Below are positions 7,516-17,137 of a stretch of DNA of 64,000 nucleotides, one piece after another. Where the stretch lies: NCBI RefSeq assembly GCF_900163965.1, contig NZ_FULE01000014.1, forward strand, positions 1-64,000, given 5' to 3'. Position 1 is the stretch's first letter. Every line of letters begins with the position of its first letter. Below the pieces are notes generated by a model. That model was not told the DNA's origin. It did no database searches and saw nothing but the letters and a program-made list of their open reading frames with translations. Origin of the DNA: Vibrio ruber DSM 16370. GTDB taxonomy: Bacteria > Pseudomonadota > Gammaproteobacteria > Enterobacterales > Vibrionaceae. The position numbers and the translations under genes were made by a program.

Positions 7516-8601
7516 ATGCAAAGTAAAACTATCATGACATATATTGAACCTCGCCCGGCGATTGAAATAAAAGCGGGATGGCAAGCATGGTGCCGTCAGA
7601 ATTTGTTCTCTTCGGTATTCAATACTTTTCTCACCATCGCAGGCTTACTGTTTGTTATCTGGCTGGTCCCGACACTGCTGAACTGGTTTATTTTTGATGC
7701 CACGTTTGTCGGAGAATCCCAAGCGGACTGCGTGTCTGGCGGTGCCTGTTGGTTACCCGTGGTGAACCGTATCGAACTGTTCACTTATGGTATGTATCCG
7801 GAGGCGCAACAATGGCGCGTCGATGTCGCCTTTGGTTTAGCGGCTATCGCGATCCCGATGCTGTATATCAAACGCTTTAATAAGCTGGTAATGCTCTGTT
7901 ATATCGCTGTTTTGCCTTTTGCAATGTGGATGCTGCTCAAGGGCGGAACCTTTGGTTTAGAGACCATATCGACCACCAAATTTGCCGGCATTATGCTAAC
8001 CCTGTTTTTGGCTATTTTCGGCATGGTGTTTGCGCTGCCCCTTGGCATCTTACTTGCGTTGGGACGCCGCTCAAAACGGCCGGTGATTCACTGGCTCAGT
8101 GTGGCTTACATCGAGTTGGTGCGCTCCGTTCCTGTCATCACCTTGCTGTTTATGGCCTCGCTCATGATCCAGTTATTCCTGCCACCGGGTCAAGAATTCG
8201 ATGTGTTGTTACGTGTGGTTGCGGTACTGGTGCTGTTCACTGCGGCTTATATGGCTGAGACGATTCGCGGCGGCCTGCAATCGATTCCTCAGGGACAGTT
8301 TGAGGCGGCTCAAGCCCTTGGTTTCGGTTACTGGAAAATGATGGGACAGATCATTCTTCCGCAAGTCCTGAAAAACTCCATTCCACCGTTGCTGAATCAA
8401 TTTGTCGGTATTTTAAAAGAGACCACACTAGTGATGATCGTCGGTGTGTTAGACGTGGTCGGTGTTGCTTCCAGCACACTCTCCAATGCGAAATGGGTTG
8501 GATTAGAAAATGAAATGTACGCATTTCTGGCGGTGTTTTTCTTTATCTGCTGTTTTTCACTCTCTCAGTACGCTGCTCATTTAGAGCGCCGCTTAAAATA
8601 A
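7516..8601 (+). CDS. aapM: General L-amino acid ABC transporter, permease AapM
   Basis: A 361-residue HisMQ-type permease. Its EAA loop is AAQALGFGYWKMMGQIILPQ. Upstream segments include an extracytoplasmic stretch with paired cysteines (ADCVSGGACWLP). The frame is open back to 7417, but that would overlap aapQ by about 100 nt; the ATG at 7516, directly after the aapQ stop, fits the family N-terminus. Partner of AapQ in the membrane. Confidence 0.9.
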   Translation: MQSKTIMTYIEPRPAIEIKAGWQAWCRQNLFSSVFNTFLTIAGLLFVIWLVPTLLNWFIFDATFVGESQADCVSGGACWLPVVNRIELFTYGMYPEAQQWRVDVAFGLAAIAIPMLYIKRFNKLVMLCYIAVLPFAMWMLLKGGTFGLETISTTKFAGIMLTLFLAIFGMVFALPLGILLALGRRSKRPVIHWLSVAYIELVRSVPVITLLFMASLMIQLFLPPGQEFDVLLRVVAVLVLFTAAYMAETIRGGLQSIPQGQFEAAQALGFGYWKMMGQIILPQVLKNSIPPLLNQFVGILKETTLVMIVGVLDVVGVASSTLSNAKWVGLENEMYAFLAVFFFICCFSLSQYAAHLERRLK

Positions 8602-8624
8602 TGCCCCTTTAGGAGAAGTTACAC

Positions 8625-9359
8625 ATGGAAGTCATCAACACCAAGAATTTAAATAAGTGGTACGACTCATACCATGCGCTGCGCGATATCAATCTCAGCG
8701 TGAAGAAAGGTGAACGTATCGTGATTTGCGGCCCTTCCGGTTCAGGAAAATCAACGCTGATCCGCTGTATCAACCAGTTGGAAAAGCACCAATCCGGTTC
8801 ACTCAATGTGTTCGGTCAGGAAGTCAGTGACACCCCCAAAGACCTGATTGAACTGCGTAAGCAAGTAGGGATGTGTTTTCAGTCGTTCAACCTGTTCCCT
8901 CACCTCACCGTGCTGGAAAATTGCGTCTTACCGCAGACTGCAAACCTGGGCACCAAAGCCTCAGTTGCGATTGATAAAGCGTTAAGCTTACTGAAAAAAG
9001 TGAAGATCAAAGAGCAAGCCAACAAATATCCGACCCAACTTTCCGGTGGTCAGCAACAGCGGGTTGCGATTGCCCGCGCACTGTGTATGAATCCTGAGGT
9101 GATGTTGTTTGATGAACCCACCTCAGCGCTCGACCCGGAAATGATTGCGGAAGTATTGGATGTGATGACCGACCTTGCCAGCGAAGGGATGACCATGCTG
9201 TGCGTGACGCATGAGATGGGCTTTGCCCGCAAAGTCGCTGACCGTGTGATCTTTATGGACCAAGGGCAGATCGTTGAAGAAAACAATCCTGAAGCATTTT
9301 TCTCAGCCCCTAAATCACCTCGCACACGCGAGTTTCTCAATCAGCTGATTCATCATTAA
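8625..9359 (+). CDS. aapP: General L-amino acid ABC transporter, ATPase AapP
   Basis: A 244-residue ABC ATPase of the GlnQ/HisP type. Walker [10 protein letters not shown] (about residues 35-43), Q-loop [12 protein letters not shown], signature [15 protein letters not shown], Walker [14 protein letters not shown] and switch His in CVTHEMGFA are all intact. AGGAGAAG lies upstream of the ATG. It powers AapQM; the gene is 23 nt after aapM and 8 nt before the asparaginase gene. Confidence 0.92.
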   Translation: MEVINTKNLNKWYDSYHALRDINLSVKKGERIVICGPSGSGKSTLIRCINQLEKHQSGSLNVFGQEVSDTPKDLIELRKQVGMCFQSFNLFPHLTVLENCVLPQTANLGTKASVAIDKALSLLKKVKIKEQANKYPTQLSGGQQQRVAIARALCMNPEVMLFDEPTSALDPEMIAEVLDVMTDLASEGMTMLCVTHEMGFARKVADRVIFMDQGQIVEENNPEAFFSAPKSPRTREFLNQLIHH

Positions 9360-9367
9360 GGACGTAT

Positions 9368-10297
9368 ATGTTAAACAAGTATTCTATTGCGATTCATGGC
9401 GGTGCAGGGGCAATGTCTAAAGGCAAGTTAACCCCGGAACAAGAATCAGAAATTACGACGGTCTTGAAAAACATTGTCGAAGACGGTTTAGCCAGCCTGA
9501 AAGAAGGTGCCAGTGCGCTGGATGTGGTTCAGGTTGCCGTCAACATGCTGGAAGATTGCGTGTGGTTTAATGCAGGCAAAGGTGCGGTATTCAATCACGC
9601 AGGCACCCATGAGCTCGATGCGTCGATCATGTGCGGCAAAACCCTTGATGCCGGTGCAGTATCGGGAATACGTTACAGTCCGAATCCGATTAACGTCGCC
9701 CGGGCAGTCATGGACAACTCCCCTCACGTCTATCTGGGCGGTGAAGGCGCAGAGCAGTTTGTGCGCGATATCGGGTTGGTCGAAGTAGACAACACCTACT
9801 TCTCCACAGAGATGCGCTATCAACAGCTTCAATCGGCCTTGAAAGCACAGGAAGTCATTCTCGAACCCACCCAGAACGACTACAAATACGGGACGGTTGG
9901 TGCTGTCGCATTTGATAAACACGGCAATCTGGCCGCTGCCACATCGACCGGAGGAATCACCAACAAACAATATGGCCGTATTGGCGATTCACCGGTGATT
10001 GGCGCCGGGACTTATGCCAACAACCAAACTTGTGCGGTTTCAGCGACAGGCCATGGCGAGCATTTCCTCAGACATGTGGTTGCCCACAATATTTCATCCC
10101 GAATGGCGCTGGCACACGAAAGTCTGGAGCAAGCCGCCAATCATGTGATCTTTACCGATCTGAAAAGCACCGGAGGCAGTGGTGGTGTGATTGCTGTCGA
10201 TCACCAAGGGAACATTGTCCTGCCATTCAACACCGAAGGCATGTACCGGGGCTGGGGCGGCTCGAACCAACCGGCACAAGCAAAAATTTACGAATAG
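9368..10297 (+). CDS. iaaA: Isoaspartyl peptidase/L-asparaginase (Ntn hydrolase)
   Basis: A 309-residue plant-type asparaginase. The precursor should self-cleave before Thr176 in YGTVGAVAFD, giving alpha and beta subunits with Thr176 as nucleophile. The N-terminal AIHGGAGAM and the beta-subunit SATGHGE and GGSGGVIAVD segments are family landmarks. It hydrolyses beta-aspartyl dipeptides and asparagine in the cytosol. As the last gene of the aap operon it would process substrates imported by AapJQMP, a link inferred from gene order. Confidence 0.9.
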   Translation: MLNKYSIAIHGGAGAMSKGKLTPEQESEITTVLKNIVEDGLASLKEGASALDVVQVAVNMLEDCVWFNAGKGAVFNHAGTHELDASIMCGKTLDAGAVSGIRYSPNPINVARAVMDNSPHVYLGGEGAEQFVRDIGLVEVDNTYFSTEMRYQQLQSALKAQEVILEPTQNDYKYGTVGAVAFDKHGNLAAATSTGGITNKQYGRIGDSPVIGAGTYANNQTCAVSATGHGEHFLRHVVAHNISSRMALAHESLEQAANHVIFTDLKSTGGSGGVIAVDHQGNIVLPFNTEGMYRGWGGSNQPAQAKIYE

Positions 10298-10391
10298 CAA
10301 TCCACTGCGCTACCACGTCGAAATCCAAACGGTTCAATTGACGTCAGACTCCCTCTGGCTGGCGTCGGTTGCTCCTCCCTCAGTCGATGGG

Positions 10392-11264
10392 TCACCCGCC
10401 CTCACATGAAGGCACACACGTTGAGAATTGCGCTTCAAGCCATTGCTGAAACTGTTGCTCTTGGGTTCCCGATGCTTGTGATTGTCGCAATAATACATAG
10501 TGATAACCGGACAAAATAAAGCCAAAAGGAGCAACCAGTCTGCCATTTGCCAAATCATCAGCAACCAGGGGATATGAACCGATTGCTGCCCCTAACCCGT
10601 CAACAGCCGCTTGTAAACAGAAATAAAAATGGTCGAATGATTGACTAACACTGTTCAGGTGAAGTTCATGGTTTGATCGGCTTGACCAATCCTCCCATGC
10701 GCCACGGCGTGTCTCACTGTGAAGCAGGGTGATAGTGGAAAAATCATGTTGAACCTGATGCCAGTATTGCGGAGAAAACACCGGCCCGACCCACTCTTCC
10801 GCTAACGGATGCACCCCATAGTTTGCCGGGATATCAAAGTCATCACGACGGATGGCCATCGATAAACCTGACTCGCCTAAGGTAACAGGGCCGCCTGCCG
10901 TCGATAATCTGATATCGACACCAGATGTCTGGTAATAGTCCGCCAGTCTCGGCATCAGCCAACGCATGGTTAATGTCGGCTCGCAGGAGACTTCAAGATA
11001 ATGAACCGAGGCACGCTTTACTTTATGAATACCAGTGTCTAACGCATTAAAAGCAACATCCGTGTACTGTTTCAGCAGCGTGCCCTCCGGTGTCAGTCTC
11101 AATCCTCGTCCTTGTTTGTAAAACAGCGGCTGAGCAAGGTGGGCTTCTAACAATTTAATCTGCTTACTAACCGCACCGTGAGTAATATGAAGCTTATCTG
11201 CCGTCTCCGTGAAACTGGCAGACTCAGCAGCGATGTGAAAAACATGAAAAGCTTTCAAGTGTCT
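10392..11264 (-). CDS. LysR-family regulator (GcvA-like)
   Basis: About 290 residues. The N-terminal helix-turn-helix (MRHLKAFHVFHIAAESASFT, then HGAVSKQIKLLEAHL) and the effector domain opening LEVSCEPTLTMRWLMPRLADY are typical of GcvA-type regulators. The frame is open to 11297, but the ATG at 11264 matches the family start better. Divergent from a LysE-family exporter with about 100 bp between them that includes a 13-bp palindrome, so it probably controls that exporter and itself. Confidence 0.85.
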   Translation of the reverse strand, partial: RHLKAFHVFHIAAESASFTETADKLHITHGAVSKQIKLLEAHLAQPLFYKQGRGLRLTPEGTLLKQYTDVAFNALDTGIHKVKRASVHYLEVSCEPTLTMRWLMPRLADYYQTSGVDIRLSTAGGPVTLGESGLSMAIRRDDFDIPANYGVHPLAEEWVGPVFSPQYWHQVQHDFSTITLLHSETRRGAWEDWSSRSNHELHLNSVSQSFDHFYFCLQAAVDGLGAAIGSYPLVADDLANGRLVAPFGFILSGYHYVLLRQSQASGTQEQQFQQWLEAQFSTCVPSCEGG

Positions 11265-11281
11265 CATTGGTGAATTTTTCT

Positions 11282-11294
11282 CACATAATATGTG
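11282..11294. promoter_or_regulatory. 13-bp palindrome, LysR operator candidate
   Basis: CACAT-AAT-ATGTG is a perfect palindrome between the divergent lysR and lysE-family genes, 18 nt upstream of the preferred lysR start. A second imperfect pair, GTGA...TCAC, adjoins it. Confidence 0.4.
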
Positions 11295-11364
11295 CAATTT
11301 TTTCGATTATAACTTGCTCCCGGATAGTTACAATAATCTCAAATCAACCGATGAGAGAACGGAT

Positions 11365-11979
11365 ATGGAAATCACAAGTTATATCATTTTGGGATTGTTA
11401 ATTGTCATAAGCCCCGGTGTAGACTTTGTGCTCGTGGTTAAAAACAGCCTGAGCAGTGGCAGGAAAGCAGGATTGTTGACCGGACTGGGCATTGGGGTTG
11501 GCGTCTGCATCCATATTACCTACTCAATTCTTGGCATCAGTCACTTATTGTCACAGAATGTGGTGCTGTTCAACATGATTAAATATGCCGGCTCAGCCTA
11601 TTTAATCTACTTGGGGGTAACTGCCCTTTTTTGCTCAAAGTTTACATTCAGTCATAAAACGGTGTCCCGGCCGCAGGAGGCGCACAATCCCCGCAAATAT
11701 TTTACACAGGGCTTTTTCTGTAACCTGTTAAATCCGAAAACGATGCTGTTTTTTCTCAGTGTATTTAGTCAAATCGTCTCCCCGGACATGGATAACAGCA
11801 CCCCATTTGCGTTGATTTATGGGCTGTACATTGCTGCATTGCATATCTTGTGGTTTTGCCTGATCGCGTTTCTGATTACTTCTGAGAAAATATTAGCGGT
11901 CTTCCAGAGGATCGGACATCGGATTAATCAAGCCTGTGGTGTCGGCCTCATCGCCTTCGGTGCAACGCTGTCACTCTAG
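11365..11979 (+). CDS. LysE/RhtB-family amino acid exporter
   Basis: A 204-residue inner-membrane protein with about six hydrophobic segments. The N-terminal motif ISPGVDFVLVVKNSLSSGRKAGLLTGLGIGVG is split across the family's first loop, and NLLNPKTMLFFLSVF is the second signature. Family members export amino acids such as threonine, homoserine or lysine. The ATG at 11365 gives the canonical N-terminus; an upstream extension to 11290 is unlikely. The TAG stop is the first triplet of the 106-bp repeat at 11977-12082. Confidence 0.88.
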   Translation: MEITSYIILGLLIVISPGVDFVLVVKNSLSSGRKAGLLTGLGIGVGVCIHITYSILGISHLLSQNVVLFNMIKYAGSAYLIYLGVTALFCSKFTFSHKTVSRPQEAHNPRKYFTQGFFCNLLNPKTMLFFLSVFSQIVSPDMDNSTPFALIYGLYIAALHILWFCLIAFLITSEKILAVFQRIGHRINQACGVGLIAFGATLSL

Positions 11980-12082
11980 GGGCTGTTGACCTTTCGTGGT
12001 TGAATTTTGTTCAATCTGAACGGGTATTGATCGCGGCGCGAGGCATGCCGCTTAGCTATCCTAAGCAAATGACCCGCAACAA
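11977..12082 (+). repeat. 106-bp structured intergenic repeat, copy 1
   Basis: Matches 50303-50408 at 99 of 106 positions with no gap; all seven differences are transitions. It contains three nested or adjacent hairpins: TTGAA-TTTTG-TTCAA, GCGGC...GCCGC, and GCTTAG-N5-CTAAGC, all enclosed by CGGGT...ACCCG. It begins at the stop codon of the LysE-family gene, so it forms the 3' end of that transcript. No coding capacity. Confidence 0.85.
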
Positions 12083-12384
12083 AGAGCAAGACACGTTCAG
12101 ATGAAACAACACCCATATATGCTATTCATCGTCTAAGTGGAGAAACAGACTAATTTTATATAGGTAAATCAGGACAAAATATGATTTATGATCAAAATAA
12201 AATACAAAAATAACATATGCAACATATTGAAATAAATATATTTGTTATTATTTGGTGCAAAATGTAACCGATTGCACCAAAACAATCCAAAGAAAGGCCT
12301 TTTATTATAAAAAAACACCAAATTTGTATGGCATGAATAATGCTTTATTGGTATTGCAGTATTTTCTATTAAAAGGACTTTGTA
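12083..12384. other. Spacer and leader upstream of the asparaginase gene
   Basis: About 300 bp of AT-rich DNA. It holds a perfect 10-bp inverted repeat at 12251-12281 and runs of A/T that could supply promoter elements, but I cannot place a confident -35/-10 pair. A 65-codon frame at 12252-12449 overlaps the asparaginase start and shows no family resemblance. AAAAGGA precedes the start codon. Confidence 0.5.
12251..12281. promoter_or_regulatory. Perfect 10-bp inverted repeat upstream of ansB
   Basis: TTTGGTGCAA, 11-nt spacer, TTGCACCAAA, about 105 nt before the asparaginase start. The half sites contain GGTGCA/TGCACC, the same core seen in NtrC sites, but in everted order and with different spacing. 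The binding protein is unknown. It could also form an RNA hairpin if transcription starts upstream. Confidence 0.5.
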
Positions 12385-13416
12385 ATGAAAAAGAGATATT
12401 TGGTATCTGCAATCATGTTACTCACCAGCATGTCAAGTTACGCGGATAATTTACCTCATGTCACCATCTATGCCACAGGCGGAACAATTGCAGGCTCATC
12501 TGCTTCAAATGTGGATAGTACGGACTATAAAGCAGGCAGCTTAGGGGTTGATAAACTGATCCACGCAGTGCCAGAGTTAAAAGGCTTCGCAGATGTAAGC
12601 GGCGTCCAAATTGCTAACGTCGGATCGCCTGACATCGATAAAAAGACGCTACTGAATATGGCGAAAACCATTAATGAAGATCTAGCCAAAGATGAAACTC
12701 ACGGAGTTGTTGTAACACATGGTACAGACACATTAGAAGAAACGGCTTTCTTCTTAGATCTGACAGTTAACAGTAAAAAACCAGTCGTCGTCGTTGGCGC
12801 CATGAGACCGGCCACAGCAATTAGTGCCGATGGTGCGATGAATCTATATGATGCGGTAAAACTGGCTAGCGTCGATGAAGCAAATGGCCGTGGCACGATG
12901 GTTGCCATGAATGACCGGATTAGCCCGGCCTATTACGTGACCAAAACCAATACGCACGCCGTAGAAACTTTCCAAGCGCCAGAGGCTGGTTATCTCGGTG
13001 GTTTCATCAGCGGCCAACCCTACTTTTATTACAAAAACACGCAACCGATGGAAAAGCCACATTTTGATATCTCAGATATTAAAGAGCTGCCTAAGGTCGA
13101 TATCTTATATAGCTATCAGGATCAGGATGACTCACTAATTAAAGCCGCGATTAAAAATGGTGCGAAAGGGATTGTCATCGCGGGCACGGGAGATGGCTCA
13201 ACGCCGAGCTGGATTCAGGACGCAATTAAGGATGCAATGAAAAAAGGAATTCCCGTCGTCGTTGCGAGCCGAGTATATACAGGTTATGTCTCAACACATG
13301 ACAATGCAATCGGTTCAGGGTTCTATAACCCACAGAAATCAAAAGTAATTTTAGAGCTCGCTTTAGCTAAAGGCGAATCCGTGGATGAGATTCGCAAATA
13401 CTTTGCCAAGCTATAA
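12385..13416 (+). CDS. ansB: Type II (periplasmic) L-asparaginase
   Basis: A 343-residue secreted asparaginase. Signal peptide residues 1-20, cleavage probably after SYA. The first active-site loop is ATGGTIAGS with nucleophile Thr34; the second is THGTDTLEETAFFL with the Thr-Asp pair. It converts asparagine to aspartate and ammonia in the periplasm, and the products are candidates for uptake by AapJQMP. The protein contains no cysteine, so the disulfide of E. coli AnsB is absent. A strong terminator follows at 13462-13485. Confidence 0.92.
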   Translation: MKKRYLVSAIMLLTSMSSYADNLPHVTIYATGGTIAGSSASNVDSTDYKAGSLGVDKLIHAVPELKGFADVSGVQIANVGSPDIDKKTLLNMAKTINEDLAKDETHGVVVTHGTDTLEETAFFLDLTVNSKKPVVVVGAMRPATAISADGAMNLYDAVKLASVDEANGRGTMVAMNDRISPAYYVTKTNTHAVETFQAPEAGYLGGFISGQPYFYYKNTQPMEKPHFDISDIKELPKVDILYSYQDQDDSLIKAAIKNGAKGIVIAGTGDGSTPSWIQDAIKDAMKKGIPVVVASRVYTGYVSTHDNAIGSGFYNPQKSKVILELALAKGESVDEIRKYFAKL

Positions 13417-13461
13417 AAGTTAATTTAAATCAAATATTTATAATAATAAAAAAACCAAAAT

Positions 13462-13485
13462 AAAAGGATGGGTTTCCATCCTTTT
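13462..13485 (+). terminator. Rho-independent terminator of ansB
   Basis: AAAAGGATGG-GTTT-CCATCCTTTT: a perfect 10-bp stem and tetraloop ending in a T-run, 45 nt after the stop. Confidence 0.85.
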
Positions 13486-13858
13486 ATTGTCATTCACCAT
13501 ACACTCGATTCCTCAACACAATTCAAATAATCAATCAAGACAAGATGATAGAGAAAGTAAGAAAATGTTGCTTGTGCCAATCAACACTTGCTGATTATTA
13601 ACCAAATTTTTATCTATTTTAAACGGATAAATACAAGAAAATTCCACATAAAATATAAAAAACCAACCAGTTAAACCAACCAAAAAATAAATAACAGAAC
13701 AAAACTCCATTTTGTCAGTTATTGCTTCTAAAGCATGGATTTGAGTAGAAACTCAATTTTTTATCGCATAGACTCATTCTTGTATTGACTATAATTATAA
13801 TCTCACGTCATTAATGGCTTCTTTTATACAACTGACCTTCAACTACTGACGTGCTAAG
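13486..13858. other. AT-rich intergenic region before the chemoreceptor
   Basis: About 370 bp without a gene. It is rich in A/T runs and presumably contains the chemoreceptor promoter. I see no repeat, structured RNA or clear operator in it. Confidence 0.5.
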
Positions 13859-15472
13859 ATGATGAAAAATATCTCAACCAAGTTATTATTGATACCATTA
13901 TTATTTTCCCTCGCTCTATTTAGTGTGCATACCTTAAATGGTATGGTTTCCCGCGAAGTGATGAATCGATTTGAATCGGTATATCTGGATCGTGTCGTTC
14001 CATTAGCAGACTTGAAAAAGATCTCTGATTTATATGCTGTAAATTTGATTGATGCCGCCAACAAATATCATGTTGGCCTGCTGACAAAAACGCAACTCTA
14101 CTCAAGCATTCCAGATGCAATGAGTCAGGCAAAGAGCATTTGGCAAGCTTACCTAAACACAGCATTAACCGGTAAAGAAATAGCGTTAACTCAACGCCTG
14201 AATGCCAAGTTTCAAGAGATTGAGTCAACGATTCCACAATTGTTAGTACAACATAAGAATAATCAAATTGATGATACCAAGTTGATCAAACAGCTTTATC
14301 AACTTATCGATGTAATGGGGGGAGATTTAACCTCATTAATCAATCTGCAGCTGAATGTATCGAATCAAGAATTTACCCTGTCACAAAGCGAATTAAAAAG
14401 CGCGACATTCTGGGGATGGGTGATTACACTCTCAACTTCATTGTTTGTCTCTTTACTCTCCTTTTGGTTTGCCAAAAGAGAAGTAAGAAATTTACCCAAA
14501 ATCGTCGCATGGTTAAAAGCGCTTGCTGAAGGGACGGTCAGCCGGGAAAAACTACCGTTGAGCAACAATGAGCTCGATAGTATATCCACATCGCTAGATA
14601 CCTTATCGACCCAGTTATCGAGTGTGGTTTCAGAGAGTCAACATGTGATGCATGCCATCAAGATGAAGCAAGATCAATCGCTACAATTGGTTGAGCAGAA
14701 CCGGACCAACTCCTTTGAGGAACTCTCTTCGGTTGAACAAGTGGCGACCGCCTCAGCAGAACTGGCATCGACGGCCCACGATGTCGCAACCAATGCGGTT
14801 AAAGCCGAAGAAGCGGCTGCGCAAGCCAATCACATCATCGGCTCCAGTCAGTCGATTCTCAACAACTCCACGCAAACCACCGAAGAAATCAGTGCTTCGA
14901 TTCTTGATGCGAAAGAGATCGTCAATCGACTGAGAGAATATTCAGAAAACATTAATACGGTTGTTGAGGTGATCAATAATATCTCTGAACAAACCAATCT
15001 ATTAGCGCTCAATGCTGCAATTGAAGCTGCGCGTGCCGGAGAACATGGTCGAGGTTTTGCGGTTGTAGCTGATGAAGTGAGAGCGTTAGCCGGGAAGACG
15101 CAAAAGTCCACTATTGATATTCAGAAAATCATCTCACAACTGCAAGAGCAATCCCTGCTTGCCGATGATTCAATGAGTCAAAATGTTGAATTGATGGTTT
15201 CCGCGAAAACCGCAACAGAGGAGTTAGCCCGCTCGTTTGAGGTTATCTCTGCGGAAGTGACTCAAATTACCGAAGTGAATGCCATTGTGGCAACCGCTTC
15301 TGAAGAGCAAAGTGCTGTCACTCAGGATATTTCAAAACAGCTTGAAGAGATTAATACGCTTGTACAACAAAACATTAAGGGCATTGAAGAGAGTTCAAAA
15401 TCAAATCAGGATGTGAGTCAACTCGCTGAACAGCTACACACCAAGCTCTCTTTCTTTAAAGTAATACAATAA
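13859..15472 (+). CDS. Methyl-accepting chemotaxis protein
   Basis: A 537-residue transmembrane receptor. TM1 is about residues 9-28, the periplasmic sensor about 30-183 (a four-helix-bundle MCP type judging from heptad-like spacing), TM2 about 184-204, then HAMP and the cytoplasmic coiled coil. The signalling tip (about 380-410) is [20 protein letters not shown] followed by [17 protein letters not shown], the invariant CheA/CheW contact. The ligand is unknown. Lying next to ansB it might sense an amino acid, but only position suggests this. Followed by a strong terminator. Confidence 0.93.
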   Translation: MMKNISTKLLLIPLLFSLALFSVHTLNGMVSREVMNRFESVYLDRVVPLADLKKISDLYAVNLIDAANKYHVGLLTKTQLYSSIPDAMSQAKSIWQAYLNTALTGKEIALTQRLNAKFQEIESTIPQLLVQHKNNQIDDTKLIKQLYQLIDVMGGDLTSLINLQLNVSNQEFTLSQSELKSATFWGWVITLSTSLFVSLLSFWFAKREVRNLPKIVAWLKALAEGTVSREKLPLSNNELDSISTSLDTLSTQLSSVVSESQHVMHAIKMKQDQSLQLVEQNRTNSFEELSSVEQVATASAELASTAHDVATNAVKAEEAAAQANHIIGSSQSILNNSTQTTEEISASILDAKEIVNRLREYSENINTVVEVINNISEQTNLLALNAAIEAARAGEHGRGFAVVADEVRALAGKTQKSTIDIQKIISQLQEQSLLADDSMSQNVELMVSAKTATEELARSFEVISAEVTQITEVNAIVATASEEQSAVTQDISKQLEEINTLVQQNIKGIEESSKSNQDVSQLAEQLHTKLSFFKVIQ

Positions 15473-15517
15473 ACTGCCGGCAAAGTGCCACGCTTTTAGT
15501 GGTATCTGTCCTGCACA

Positions 15518-15547
15518 AAAATGCCACCGGTTCATCGGTGGCATTTT
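15518..15547 (+). terminator. Bidirectional terminator after the chemoreceptor
   Basis: AAAATGCCACCG, 6-nt loop, CGGTGGCATTTT: a perfect 12-bp stem with T-runs on both strands, between the plus-strand MCP and the minus-strand tctA. Confidence 0.85.
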
Positions 15548-15632
15548 GTTGGTGTGGTCTGGTCAATTCACTGACTGGCTAAGCAATGATATCTCACCTT
15601 ATTACAGTGAATCGATGTCACATCTTTGGTTA

Positions 15633-17135
15633 TCACCCTTCGCGGGTTTTAAACGATTTCAGAATCGAACGGATTTGAACCAACACCACAATAGCAAAGC
15701 AGGTTGCAAGCACCATTGACACCGGACGTTCAACGAAAGCCAGAATATTCCCGTCCGATTTAATCAGCGATGAGAGTAAGTTTTTCTCCAGCATCGGCCC
15801 CAGAATCATCCCCAAGATAATCGGAGAAATTGGATACTGCGCCCGCTGTAATAAATATCCGACAACCCCCATGCCCAACATCACCACAATTGAAGAGAGC
15901 GAGTTATTAATCGCAAAAGAACCGACGGTGCTAAAAATAATAATAATCGGATACAGAATCGCTTTATCAATAAATATCACACGCTTAATAAAGTTAACCA
16001 CGATAGTCGCTAACGGAATCAGCATCAAATTGGCAATGAAAAACAAGATAAATACTGCATAAAGTTTCTCAGGATGGAATAAGAACAGCGTTGGCCCGGG
16101 GTTCATATCTTTCATATACAGAACACCGATAATAATCGCTGCCGCAGAATCCCCCGGAATACCAAAGACCAAAGAAGGAATCCAGCTCCCGGCTAAACTC
16201 GCATTATTACTTGATGACGCATCAATAATTGCTTCTTCAGAGCCTTTACCGTACTTCTCCGGATTTTTGGAAAACTTTTGTGACAGTGCATAAGAAATCC
16301 ACGCTGCAATATCAGCACCGGCGCCCGGCAGTGCACCAATCAGCGTCCCTAAAATACTGCTACGGCCAATGTTGAACTTATAGCGCCACATCGTCCTCGG
16401 TATGCCTTTGAACAGATTAAAACTCGACTGAGTCGGAATCACGTCTTGCTTTTTACTGGTGATCCGGCCGGCGTAGTATTCAATCGCGCCGGAAATGGCA
16501 AACAAACCGATCATCGCAGGAATGAAACTAATGCCCTGCAACATACTCACCTGCCCAAACGTAAAGCGTGGCACACCGGTAATCTGATCGTAACCGACAC
16601 AAGCGAGAAGCAAACCAAGACACAGTGTCATCATGCCTTTCACAGGCTGGCTACCAACAACTAATGTTGCACAGGTCAGCCCCAACAGTGAGAGCCACGT
16701 ATATTCATAAGAGCTGAACTTTAAGGCAAACCGGGCTAAGGCCGGTGCAGCAAACATCAGAATAAACGCACCGATCACACCACCGATCACCGAACTGGTC
16801 AGGCCAATACCAAGCACCCGATTTAATTTACCCTGTTTCACCAGTTCATTAGAATCCGCAACATAAGCGGCTGAGGCCGGCGTCCCGGGTATTCTCAACA
16901 ATGCTCCCGGAATATCACCGGCGTAGATTGATGATGCCCCGATAGAAATCATCAGCGCCAGAGCCGGGATCGGATCCATGAAAAACGTAAATGGCACCAT
17001 CAACGCCACAGCCATGGTTGCTGTCAGGCCGGGAATAGAACCGACAATCAGCCCGAATAACCCGGCAGCAATCACTGCCAGAATCGCGCTCATATCGATA
17101 TACTGAAATGCTTCGACTAAAACAGACATATTCAC
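15633..17135 (-). CDS. tctA: Tripartite tricarboxylate-type transporter, large membrane subunit TctA
   Basis: A 500-residue polytopic inner-membrane protein of the TctA family. GLIVGSIPGLTATMAVALMVP near the N-terminus (split by the family's first repeat) and the second, related motif LGTLIGALPGAGADIAAW are the duplicated Pro-Gly signatures. Together with TctB and the periplasmic TctC it imports organic acids by a secondary, binding-protein-dependent route. It starts 2 nt after the tctB stop. Substrate unknown; neighbouring aldolase and kinase genes point to a sugar acid rather than citrate. Confidence 0.92.
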   Translation of the reverse strand: MNMSVLVEAFQYIDMSAILAVIAAGLFGLIVGSIPGLTATMAVALMVPFTFFMDPIPALALMISIGASSIYAGDIPGALLRIPGTPASAAYVADSNELVKQGKLNRVLGIGLTSSVIGGVIGAFILMFAAPALARFALKFSSYEYTWLSLLGLTCATLVVGSQPVKGMMTLCLGLLLACVGYDQITGVPRFTFGQVSMLQGISFIPAMIGLFAISGAIEYYAGRITSKKQDVIPTQSSFNLFKGIPRTMWRYKFNIGRSSILGTLIGALPGAGADIAAWISYALSQKFSKNPEKYGKGSEEAIIDASSSNNASLAGSWIPSLVFGIPGDSAAAIIIGVLYMKDMNPGPTLFLFHPEKLYAVFILFFIANLMLIPLATIVVNFIKRVIFIDKAILYPIIIIFSTVGSFAINNSLSSIVVMLGMGVVGYLLQRAQYPISPIILGMILGPMLEKNLLSSLIKSDGNILAFVERPVSMVLATCFAIVVLVQIRSILKSFKTREG

Positions 17136-17137
17136 CT

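Noticed and set aside
9488..9970. A 160-codon antisense frame inside iaaA
   Set aside because: It is the complementary-strand shadow of a well-supported asparaginase gene.
12251..12281. A sigma-54 promoter in the ansB leader
   Set aside because: GG and GC elements occur 20 nt apart, not with the required GG-N10-GC spacing.
12252..12449. A 65-codon gene upstream of ansB
   Set aside because: It overlaps the asparaginase signal peptide in another frame, lacks a good ribosome site and covers the inverted repeat.
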